DNA of 14,868 nucleotides from CAZNLL01 sp964573885 (GTDB lineage: Bacteria; Desulfobacterota; DSM-4660; Desulfatiglandales; Desulfatiglandaceae): contig CAZNLL010000102.1 of the NCBI GenBank assembly GCA_964573885.1, forward strand, positions 1 through 14,868, read 5' to 3'. The notes beneath the pieces were generated by a model. The model searched no databases, had not been told where the DNA came from, and saw nothing but the letters and a program-made list of their open reading frames with translations. Made by a program: the position numbers and the translations under genes. Numbering within the stretch: the stretch's first letter is position 1; every line of letters starts with the position of its first letter. This document shows, one piece after another, positions 1-6,229 of this stretch.

Positions 1-67
1 TAGAAGGCAGGATGCAGAATGCTTAAGCGCCTTTTATGCAATAACGGGGTTTAGAGTAAAGTCATTT

Positions 68-553
68 TTACCTCACGCAAGTACGGTTTTCGAGCAACCA
101 CTTTCGCTCTTTGAATATCCTTGCCGAATGAATGCCGCTTGAGAGTTGAAGTACAACATCATTTTTATCAATCCTTAAGATACTGCCTTCAACGCTTAAA
201 GATTCGCCGTCATGAAATATGATCTGTGCCCTTATGAAGTCCCCCCGGCTCAGATGAAGACGGTCGTAAGGCCGTTGATGGAATTTGATCGCCTTCACAG
301 AAATGTCAGCGAGGAAGCATTCTCTGCCGCTGATAATGACTTTGGGACTTTCAGCGGGAGGATAGGCAATTCTGACATGCCTTCTTTTTTCACCGGTCGT
401 TGTGTATTGACGATGCCTTTCCCCAGAAGCCGCCCTGTCCTGCATAAGTTCTTCCTCTTTTTCCCTGTCGGTTTCAGATCGCATATCCTTGAGCCTATAA
501 CGTTTTATGGTTGGAAAGGTCTCATGTTCAGAATTCCTTGAATCCATCATCAT
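68..553 (-). CDS. PilZ-domain protein, probable c-di-GMP effector
   Basis: 161-residue soluble protein. The first 50 residues are charged and probably unstructured. A PilZ-type domain follows from about residue 56: the arginine motif RRHVR (R57 and R61), then D83-I-S85-V-K-A88, which matches the second PilZ motif D/N-x-S-x-x-G except that Ala replaces the final Gly. Beta-strand-like segments continue to about residue 140. PilZ domains bind c-di-GMP through these two motifs, so binding is expected but the G-to-A change makes it less certain. The start at 553 (first of three consecutive Met codons) has AGGTGA about nine bases upstream, inside the preceding gene. It overlaps the 3' end of the MCP gene by 26 bp in another frame, so the two are very likely co-transcribed and translationally coupled. 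A role linking c-di-GMP to chemotaxis or motility is inferred from context. Confidence 0.8.
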   Translation of the reverse strand: MMMDSRNSEHETFPTIKRYRLKDMRSETDREKEEELMQDRAASGERHRQYTTTGEKRRHVRIAYPPAESPKVIISGRECFLADISVKAIKFHQRPYDRLHLSRGDFIRAQIIFHDGESLSVEGSILRIDKNDVVLQLSSGIHSARIFKERKWLLENRTCVR

Positions 554-2135
554 CCATGGGAATCACCTGATCCGGCGATACCTCAAGAGATTTTTGGAGG
601 AGCGCATTTTCGGCATTTGGTTCCCTTTGCGGCATCGCTTCATTCCGCTCCTGCTTCTTGGAAGGACCCTGATTCTCAATACTCCGGCCTTTAGCACTGC
701 TACCAGCCAAGACCAGCAATTCATCCACCATGGCCCTCATCTGGGCAACCTGGGCGTTTAGCTCTTCGGATGAACTGGCGGATTCCTCGGCATTGGCCGC
801 GTTCTGCTGGACTACCTTATCCATCTCGGCAACAGCCGTGTTCACTTGCTCGATGCCCTGAGCCTGCTCATTGGAAGCGGCGGCAATCTCAGCCACCAGA
901 CCACTCACTTTGCCGGTGTTATCATCCACCTTGGCAAACTCATCGATGGTCTTGAATACCATATCCATGGCACCGTCAATCTTTTTGCCAATATCTTCAA
1001 TCTGGTCGGTGGTATTTCGCGCAGCCTCTGCAGCACGCATAGCCAGGTTTCTCACCTCGTCGGCTACCACTGCAAATCCGGCCCCTGCTTCACCGGCCCT
1101 GGCCGCCTCAACCGCGGCATTAAGGGCCAAAAGATTGGTTTGAAAGGCTATCTCGTCTATGGTCTTGACGATTTTCTGGGTCTCCTGACTGGATTCGTTG
1201 ACCTGTCCGATGGCAGCGGCCATCTCCTGCATGATATTCGAACAGGACTCGGTGGTTGTCTTGGTCTCAGCGGAAAGTGAATTGGCCTGATTGGCATTGT
1301 CCGCATTCTGTTTGGTCATAGAGGACATCTCCTCCAGTGAGGATGAAGTCTCTTCAATGGATGCAGCCTGCTCGGATGCACCTTCAGCTAGGTTTTGGCT
1401 GGAAGAAGAGAGGTGCCCGGACGCGGATGCCACCTCTTCCACACTTTCCCACAACCCTTCTGCGGACCTGGAGATGATGCGGCTGACGGAGATGAGCAGC
1501 AGTACGCAAATGGCGATGGTAAGAATGAGTGCCGCAACGAGCAGGATTGCCAGGTTTCGTTTTGCTTTCGCTCCCTTCTCCAGGGAGCCTTGGGTGGCAT
1601 TATCGAGCCTCTTGGCGCCCGCCTCAGCAAGCAGGTCTATGTCGCTTTCCAGATGGTGGATGTATTCCTTAAAGGGGGTCATAAGTTTGTTGGCCTTGAC
1701 CGCCTGGATGCTGGAATCGGCCTGGATCTGCCCCACGACATTATAAAATCCATTAAGATATTCCTCGAAATTGGTTAGGAGGGAGGCGGCCTTTTGTTTG
1801 ACCGCTGTCGGGAGGTGGGTGTCGGCCTGCGCCAGGTCCTGGATGTGTTTCAATTTGAGCTTCATGGATGACGACTTTTTTTCAAATTTTTGAAGATACT
1901 TTTCCTGTTTTGCGGGATTTCCAATATTGAGGAAAAAATCTTTTTCATACCGTCTGTGCTGGAGCATCTCCACTTTGACGGAAAGGGCCTTTTGGGCATA
2001 GGGGATATCCTCCTCAATCATTTTTTCGATGGTGCTGTTGCTCCCGGATATGCCCCAGTACCCTATCCCGCCCACAAGGGCCGTCAATAGAAACACCAGG
2101 CCGAAGCCTACCCACATTTTTTTAGAAATGGTCAT
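528..2135 (-). CDS. Methyl-accepting chemotaxis protein, membrane-bound, without a clear HAMP domain
   Basis: 535-residue chemoreceptor. TM1 spans about residues 8-28, a helical periplasmic sensor region runs from 30 to 192 (with RRYEKDFFLN near 61-70, typical of four-helix-bundle or HBM-type sensors), and TM2 is about 194-218. The cytoplasmic signalling domain contains the invariant hairpin tip EIAFQTNLLALNAAVEAARAG (about 328-348). No convincing HAMP (Pro plus GD-containing linker) is visible between TM2 and the coiled coil. After the signalling domain comes a polar linker (about 479-522) ending in a DDDGFKEF tail. The start at 2135 is preferred because GAGGAG lies seven bases upstream; an in-frame start at 2186 would add 17 residues but has no usable ribosome site. 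The gene appears to be transcribed from a sigma-54 promoter at 2299-2315 and to form an operon with the PilZ gene. Confidence 0.92.
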   Translation of the reverse strand: MTISKKMWVGFGLVFLLTALVGGIGYWGISGSNSTIEKMIEEDIPYAQKALSVKVEMLQHRRYEKDFFLNIGNPAKQEKYLQKFEKKSSSMKLKLKHIQDLAQADTHLPTAVKQKAASLLTNFEEYLNGFYNVVGQIQADSSIQAVKANKLMTPFKEYIHHLESDIDLLAEAGAKRLDNATQGSLEKGAKAKRNLAILLVAALILTIAICVLLLISVSRIISRSAEGLWESVEEVASASGHLSSSSQNLAEGASEQAASIEETSSSLEEMSSMTKQNADNANQANSLSAETKTTTESCSNIMQEMAAAIGQVNESSQETQKIVKTIDEIAFQTNLLALNAAVEAARAGEAGAGFAVVADEVRNLAMRAAEAARNTTDQIEDIGKKIDGAMDMVFKTIDEFAKVDDNTGKVSGLVAEIAAASNEQAQGIEQVNTAVAEMDKVVQQNAANAEESASSSEELNAQVAQMRAMVDELLVLAGSSAKGRSIENQGPSKKQERNEAMPQREPNAENALLQKSLEVSPDQVIPMDDDGFKEF

Positions 2136-2170
2136 TTTTGTCTCCTCAAATGATAGTTTTTCCCTCCCAT
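2132..2170 (-). CDS. Possible 12-codon leader ORF before the chemoreceptor gene
   Basis: ATG at 2170 opens a 12-codon ORF (MGGKNYHLRRQK) whose TGA stop overlaps the chemoreceptor start as ATGA. It has its own good ribosome site (GGAGG, six bases upstream), and the chemoreceptor's GAGGAG lies inside it. This arrangement is typical of translational coupling, but no homology is recognised and the ORF may be fortuitous. Confidence 0.3.
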   Translation of the reverse strand: MGGKNYHLRRQK

Positions 2171-2182
2171 AAAAGACCTCCA

Positions 2183-2198
2183 ACATCCCTTAGGATGT
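2183..2198 (-). other. Leader hairpin upstream of leader ORF and chemoreceptor
   Basis: Six-base perfect inverted repeat ACATCC/GGATGT with a four-base loop, directly 5' of the GGAGG site of the leader ORF in the predicted mRNA. It could modulate ribosome access. No T-run follows, so it is not a terminator. Confidence 0.35.
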
Positions 2199-2298
2199 CT
2201 AATTTGCTCAACAGTGAATCACTCGGCAGCATTTCTATATTGGGTATTTGGGTATAATGGATCAGATCTATAGAAAAAAATTCGTATGCATCCAGTAC

Positions 2299-2315
2299 AG
2301 CAACTTCTGTACCAA
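2299..2315 (-). promoter_or_regulatory. Sigma-54 (-24/-12) promoter of the chemoreceptor-PilZ operon
   Basis: On the minus strand the sequence is TTGGTACAGAAGTTGCT. It fits the consensus YTGGCACG-N4-TTGCW with the invariant GG and GC dinucleotides and exactly 10 bases between them. A T-rich tract precedes it. The expected transcription start is near 2288, giving a leader of about 153 nt before the ATG at 2135. Sigma-54 control requires an enhancer-binding activator, for which candidate sites lie further upstream. Confidence 0.7.
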
Positions 2316-2397
2316 AAAAAGGAAATGAGCAGAGAGTCCAGGATTATGAAGGAAATAAACTGAAATATTAGAAAAAAAGGCACTGGTCGGGGTGGGT

Positions 2398-2410
2398 AAC
2401 TCGAGGAGTT
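2398..2410. promoter_or_regulatory. Dyad AACTC-GAG-GAGTT in the sigma-54 upstream region
   Basis: A 5-3-5 inverted repeat about 110-122 bp upstream of the predicted start. It is nested in a weaker GGGTA...TACCC pairing (2394-2424). It may be an activator or IHF-associated site, or part of a structured element. Confidence 0.25.
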
Positions 2411-2433
2411 CAGCAGGTGTACCCTGGAAAAGG

Positions 2434-2449
2434 TGTCAAGAAATTGACA
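2434..2449. promoter_or_regulatory. TGT-N10-ACA dyad, candidate activator (enhancer) site
   Basis: TGTCAAGAAATTGACA is a perfect 6-4-6 inverted repeat and fits the TGT-N10-ACA spacing known for NifA upstream activator sites. It lies about 146-161 bp upstream of the predicted sigma-54 start, a normal distance for an enhancer-binding protein. The identity of the activator is unknown; NifA itself is not implied. Confidence 0.4.
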
Positions 2450-2468
2450 TGAGGGAAGGGGATATGTC

Positions 2469-2482
2469 GCCGGAGAAACGGC
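2469..2482. promoter_or_regulatory. Dyad GCCG-N6-CGGC, furthest upstream in the sigma-54 region
   Basis: A short GC-rich inverted repeat about 181-194 bp upstream of the predicted sigma-54 start. It is the third dyad in the 386-bp non-coding stretch 2136-2521. Function unknown. Confidence 0.2.
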
Positions 2483-2521
2483 AAGTTTAATGCATAGTGG
2501 GACTAACAACGATAGGGGCTG

Positions 2522-2893
2522 TTATGCCGCAGAACCCCCTCTGTAATCGGCGATGGCCTCACGAAGGGCCTGTATGACCAGCAGGACACAGGGCTCTTTG
2601 TCCCCGGGCAGACCTTGGAGGTCCTCTGCCAGCTCTTTCAAAGAGACCTGCACGGCGTCCTCCGGGGTCATGCCTTTAATCATCTCCGTCACCAAGGATC
2701 CGGCCCCTATGGCGGCCCAGCATCCAAAGGTCTTGAATCGGGCCTCTATAATACGCCCCTCAGCCACTTGGATGAAGAGGGTCATTTTGTCGCCGCACTC
2801 AGGTCCTGTCACTTCCCCGATGCCGTGTGCCCCTGGCAACTCACCCATGTTGCGGGGGCGAACCATGTGATCCTTGAAGGGATGTCTCAACAA
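2522..2893 (-). CDS. IscU/NifU-N-like Fe-S cluster scaffold protein
   Basis: 123-residue protein of the IscU/NifU N-terminal family, the scaffold on which [2Fe-2S] or [4Fe-4S] clusters are built before transfer. All three ligand cysteines are present: C33 in GPECGD (with the conserved Asp D35), C58 in KTFGCWAA, and C102 in EPC. The His that normally precedes the third Cys (HC in IscU) is Pro here. No ATG fits the family N-terminus: FKDHMVRPRNMG aligns with the usual DHYxNPRNVG, so a TTG start at 2893 (or 2890) is likely. An internal ATG at 2866 has AAGGA upstream but would remove FKDH. The gene lies 26 bp after the acyl-CoA dehydrogenase and is probably in the same transcript. No cysteine desulfurase gene is in the window. 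Confidence 0.85.
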   Translation of the reverse strand: MLRHPFKDHMVRPRNMGELPGAHGIGEVTGPECGDKMTLFIQVAEGRIIEARFKTFGCWAAIGAGSLVTEMIKGMTPEDAVQVSLKELAEDLQGLPGDKEPCVLLVIQALREAIADYRGGSAA

Positions 2894-2919
2894 AGCGCTT
2901 ACAGGATCCCTTGATGAGG

Positions 2920-4080
2920 CTAATCGGGTTCAAACCCTTTGTAAACTTCGCGCTGGATGACCAACTTCATGATTTCGTTGGTGCCCACCGCCACCATGCC
3001 CACGCGCAGGTCCCGGAAGTGACGTTCGATCTCGGTCTTGGTGGTGGCACCGATCCCGCCCATCACCTGCAGGGCCTCATTGGCGACCCAGAAAGCGTTT
3101 TCTGCAGCCAGCACTTTGGCCATGGCCGCCTCTTTGGTTACATCTCGTCCCGCGTCCATCATTCGGGCCGCCTTGATCCTCATGAGCCTGGCCGACTCGA
3201 TCCGGGTGGCCATTTCAGCTACTTTAAAGCTTACGGCCTCAAAGCCGCGGATGGGACGATGAAAGGCCTCCCGTTCCATGGAATAGCGGGCCGAGATCTC
3301 AAAACAGGTCCGGGCTCCACCGATCAAAGAGGCGGCCACGATGATCCGCTCGCTGTTGAGCATGTCCATGAGCATGGGAAAGCCCTTGTTTTCCTCTCCG
3401 ATCAGGTTGGCTTCGGGCACTGTGACATCATTAAAAACAAGCTCCGATACGATCCTCAAACCGCGCCAGCCCATGGTGTCAAACTCCTCCAGGGCCACGA
3501 TATTGGGGTCCCCTGTGTCCACGACAAAGAGGCTCATCCCCTGACTTGGGTGCACCTCCGGATTGGTGATAGCAAAGACCAGCAGGAGGTGGGCCACGGC
3601 CCCGCTGGCCTGAAAACGTTTTTCTCCATTCAGAATATAGTGGTCCCCCTCTTTAACGGCCCTGCTCTTAAGACGCGCCGCATCAGAACCCGCTGTGGGT
3701 TCTGTGATGGCCTCGGCCACAATGGTCTCTCCCTTGAATATCCCCGGCAGATATTTCCTTTTCTGTTCCTCACTGCCATATCGGTGGATGAGATAGGCGC
3801 AGTGATGAGGCACGCTTCGCGCGCAGGAAAGACTGTAGGACTGGGCTCCTGCCTCCTCATTGACCAAGGCCTCGTGGATCATGTCCTTTCCGCCCCCGCC
3901 GTATTCCGATGGAAAACGGACCCCGATATAGTGTCTGTCTCCCATTTTTTTCAACATCTCAAAGGGATATTTGTTTTCCCGGTCCATGGCAAGGACGCAA
4001 GGGGGCGCCTCTTTCCTAAAAAAGTCCTCAGCCTCCTTTTGGTATGCCAGCTCTTCGTCGGTGTAAAAAATGGATTCCAT
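2920..4080 (-). CDS. Acyl-CoA dehydrogenase family protein with atypical active-site residues
   Basis: 386 residues, the normal family length; a cytoplasmic FAD enzyme expected to oxidise an acyl-CoA at the alpha-beta bond and pass electrons to ETF. The N-terminal helical domain (about 1-120), beta domain (including AITEPTAGSD at 124-133) and C-terminal helical domain (including QVMGGIG near 338-344 and GTNEI at 366-370) are all visible. Two positions depart from textbook enzymes. The usual Glu before GT (YEGT) is V365 (AVGT), while E244 in NSERII sits where isovaleryl- and long-chain enzymes carry their catalytic Glu. The flavin-stacking motif K-x-W-I-T-N-G reads KRFQASG, so the Trp and Thr are Phe and Ala. 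Substrate cannot be assigned. The ATG at 4080 has AGGTGA four or five bases upstream. No ETF or ligase gene lies nearby. Confidence 0.9.
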   Translation of the reverse strand: MESIFYTDEELAYQKEAEDFFRKEAPPCVLAMDRENKYPFEMLKKMGDRHYIGVRFPSEYGGGGKDMIHEALVNEEAGAQSYSLSCARSVPHHCAYLIHRYGSEEQKRKYLPGIFKGETIVAEAITEPTAGSDAARLKSRAVKEGDHYILNGEKRFQASGAVAHLLLVFAITNPEVHPSQGMSLFVVDTGDPNIVALEEFDTMGWRGLRIVSELVFNDVTVPEANLIGEENKGFPMLMDMLNSERIIVAASLIGGARTCFEISARYSMEREAFHRPIRGFEAVSFKVAEMATRIESARLMRIKAARMMDAGRDVTKEAAMAKVLAAENAFWVANEALQVMGGIGATTKTEIERHFRDLRVGMVAVGTNEIMKLVIQREVYKGFEPD

Positions 4081-4098
4081 AGATCACCTTTTATGCAG

Positions 4099-4122
4099 GC
4101 CCTGCTGCAGTTGAAGCAGGGC
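4099..4122 (-). other. Leader hairpin before the acyl-CoA dehydrogenase start
   Basis: GCCCTGCT and AGCAGGGC form a perfect eight-base stem with an eight-base loop. It ends about 18 bp before the start codon on the minus strand, just upstream of the ribosome site. It could affect translation or be an operator. No T-run follows on the minus strand. Confidence 0.4.
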
Positions 4123-4154
4123 GGTTATCCTTAATGCCGTTGCAATTGAGATCC

Positions 4155-4170
4155 AGATTGTGAACAATCT
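4155..4170. promoter_or_regulatory. Perfect 16-bp palindrome, candidate repressor operator
   Basis: AGATTGTGAACAATCT is a perfect 7-2-7 palindrome, 75-90 bp upstream of the acyl-CoA dehydrogenase start and about 80 bp from the divergent kinase promoter. Its size and position suit a dimeric regulator such as a TetR- or GntR-type acyl-CoA sensor, but no such regulator is encoded here. Confidence 0.4.
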
Positions 4171-4232
4171 ACCTTACCACCCCTATCCTTGTGAAGTCTT
4201 TTTTTGATCTCTTCCCCCCTCCCAGCCGTCCC

Positions 4233-4260
4233 TTGAATTTGGAGCGGTTCCTGGTATAAT
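4233..4260 (+). promoter_or_regulatory. Sigma-70-type promoter of the hybrid kinase gene
   Basis: TTGAAT (4233-4238), a 16-bp spacer and the extended -10 element TGGTATAAT (4252-4260). Transcription would start near 4267, about 88 nt before the kinase ATG at 4355. Confidence 0.6.
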
Positions 4261-4276
4261 ATTTTTATATTAAACA

Positions 4277-4320
4277 CCCCTTCAGGAAGCCCGTGTGCAG
4301 ACGCCGTTGTCCTGAGGGGG
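4277..4320 (+). other. Long leader hairpin of the kinase mRNA
   Basis: CCCCTTCAGGA (4277-4287) pairs with TCCTGAGGGGG (4310-4320), giving an 11-bp stem with one G-T wobble and a 22-base loop. It starts about 10 nt after the predicted transcription start. The sequence CCTTTTGATTT follows, so partial termination is conceivable but the T-run is weak. Its place inside a 5' leader, between divergent genes, argues for a regulatory role rather than an end-of-gene terminator. Confidence 0.4.
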
Positions 4321-4354
4321 CCTTTTGATTTAAGAACCTTTGGAGGTCTTCTTC

Positions 4355-6229
4355 ATGGCCAAGCCGACCTATGAAACCCTTAAACAGCGTGTGAAATGGC
4401 TGGAGCAAGACCTGGATCGATTTAGGAGTACAGAAAGACTTGGAATGGGTCGGGATATCTCCCAAATCCTGGACATGGCCCCTTACGGACTGTTTATGAT
4501 CGATCTAACCGGAAAAATCCTGGCCGCAAACAAGAGCGGTGCAAAGAGACTGGGAAAAACCGTGCAAGAGATTATAGGGACCACTCTGCGTGAATATTTC
4601 CCTCCCCACGTCTCTGAGAACAGACGCCTTAAAGGGATTGAAGCCGTCAAATGGGGTAAACCGGTAAGCTTTGAGGACCACTTTGAAGGGCGATGGTACC
4701 ACAACACCATCCTGCCCCTTTTTGATGACAAGGGTACGGTAAAGGGGCTGGGCATCTTAGGCTCGGACGTAACCGCGTTCAGGCTCGCAGAGGAGGCGTT
4801 GCGGGAGAGTGAGGAGAAGTATCGTAACCTCATTGAAAGCCTTCAAGAGGGTATTTGGGTGATTGATGAGGGAGGCAAGACGGTCTTTGTCAATGCTCCC
4901 ATGGCGGAAATGCTGGGGTACACCAGGGCGGAGATGCTGGGGAGACACCTTTTTGAATTTATGGATGAAGAAAACGTGGAGAGGGCCAAGGAAAATCTGA
5001 AGCGAGGTGAAGAGGGACTCAAGGAACAGTATGATTTTGAATTCATTCGAAAGGATGGTTCAAAGATCTATACCATTTTAGAGACGAGCCCCCTCATGGA
5101 CAAGGACGGGAATTATCAAGGGGCCATTGCCGGTGTTGTAAATGTCACCGAGCGTAAGCAGACGGAGGAGGCGTTGCGAAAAGAAAGGGATGTGGCTCAA
5201 AAATACCTTGATACCGCCGGTTCTTTGATCATGGTCCTCAGCGCCAGCGGAGACATGGCCCTTATGAACAGGATGGGATGCAAAATCCTGGGATACGAGG
5301 AAGAGCAACTGCTGGGCAAGAACTTTGTGGATCATTCCGTCCCGCATAAGTTTAGAAGTGAAATCAGGAGAAAGTTTCAGGGATTGGCGAATGCACAAAT
5401 TGAGGAGTTGGATTACGAAAACCCGGTTTTGACCAGGGACGGACAGGAAAGGACCATCTTATGGCGAAACAGGCTCCTATACGACGAGACAGGGGCCTAT
5501 ACAGGCACCATTTCCTCGGGGGTGGACATTACAGAGCGCAAGCGGGCGGAAGAGGCATTGAAAGAGAGTGAGGAAAAATATCGAGAGATGGTGGAGAATA
5601 TAAACGATGCCATCTATGCCACCGATGAAAAAGGCCGCATAACCTACATAAGCCCACAGATCGAGTCCGGTTCAGGCTTCCATAAAGAGGATCTCGTGGG
5701 CAAACCCTTTTCCGAGTTCATCCATCCCGAGGACCTGCCATGGATCATGGAACAGCTCCAGGAAAGGCTTGCAGGTGTTATGGATCCCAGTGAATATCGG
5801 CTGGTGGCGAAGACCGGAGAAGTGCGGTGGGTGAGATCTTCAAGCCGTCCCATCTACAAGGAGGATCGTGTTATCGGGCTGAGGGGGGTGCTCACAGACA
5901 TTATCGAGAAAAAGCGGCTCGAGGCCCAACTCATGCAGGCCCAAAAGATGGAGGCGGTCGGGACCCTTGCCGGCGGTATTGCCCACGATTTCAATAATCT
6001 TCTTATGGGCATCCAGGGAAACGCCTCCTTGATGCTTCTGGAGGTTGACTCTCGCCATCCCTATTATGAGAATCTCAAAAATATTGAGCGCTATGTTCAA
6101 AGCGGTGCGGAACTGACCAAACAACTCCTGGCCTTCGGCCGGGGCGGGAGGTATGAGGCCAAGCCGACTCAAATAAACGAAATGATTCAAGAAAGTGCCG
6201 GGATGTTCGGCGGGCCAAGAAGGACCTGA
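4355..6229 (+). CDS. Hybrid sensor histidine kinase, N-terminal part (four PAS domains plus HisKA), frame broken at its 3' end
   Basis: 624 residues, no membrane segment, so a cytoplasmic sensor. A short coiled-coil start (TYETLKQRVKWLEQDLDRF) is followed by four PAS domains at about residues 35-143, 150-270, 280-395 and 405-525. The domains are joined by similar linkers (EEALRESEEKYRNL, EEALKESEEKYREM) that suggest duplication. A HisKA domain follows with the H-box AGGIAHDFNNLL, His544 being the phosphorylation site. The ORF then ends at a TGA directly after MFGGPRRT, with no ATPase domain. The missing domains continue at once in another frame (6211-7056). Re-reading one base near 6211 restores MFGRAKKD and a 900-residue hybrid kinase. 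The start at 4355 is set by GGAGG eight bases upstream. Alone, this fragment could not phosphorylate itself. The gene is therefore a mutant, an assembly error or, less likely, recoded. Confidence 0.88.
   Translation: MAKPTYETLKQRVKWLEQDLDRFRSTERLGMGRDISQILDMAPYGLFMIDLTGKILAANKSGAKRLGKTVQEIIGTTLREYFPPHVSENRRLKGIEAVKWGKPVSFEDHFEGRWYHNTILPLFDDKGTVKGLGILGSDVTAFRLAEEALRESEEKYRNLIESLQEGIWVIDEGGKTVFVNAPMAEMLGYTRAEMLGRHLFEFMDEENVERAKENLKRGEEGLKEQYDFEFIRKDGSKIYTILETSPLMDKDGNYQGAIAGVVNVTERKQTEEALRKERDVAQKYLDTAGSLIMVLSASGDMALMNRMGCKILGYEEEQLLGKNFVDHSVPHKFRSEIRRKFQGLANAQIEELDYENPVLTRDGQERTILWRNRLLYDETGAYTGTISSGVDITERKRAEEALKESEEKYREMVENINDAIYATDEKGRITYISPQIESGSGFHKEDLVGKPFSEFIHPEDLPWIMEQLQERLAGVMDPSEYRLVAKTGEVRWVRSSSRPIYKEDRVIGLRGVLTDIIEKKRLEAQLMQAQKMEAVGTLAGGIAHDFNNLLMGIQGNASLMLLEVDSRHPYYENLKNIERYVQSGAELTKQLLAFGRGGRYEAKPTQINEMIQESAGMFGGPRRT

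Noticed and set aside
2253..2258. TATAAT on the plus strand
   Set aside because: No acceptable -35 element at proper spacing, and no gene downstream on that strand.
2380..2490. Possible structured RNA (retron, group II intron or riboswitch) on the plus strand, from a run of short hairpins including a GAAA loop
   Set aside because: No reverse transcriptase or plus-strand gene follows, and no matching fold is recognised. The dyads are better explained as protein sites upstream of the sigma-54 promoter.
2219..2509. 96-codon minus-strand ORF in the sigma-54 control region
   Set aside because: No ribosome site, a composition unlike a protein, and it spans the promoter and its dyads.
2911..4134. 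407-codon plus-strand ORF antisense to the acyl-CoA dehydrogenase
   Set aside because: The opposite strand encodes a clear family member over its full length. The plus-strand translation is rich in His and Gly with no family resemblance, typical of an antisense shadow.
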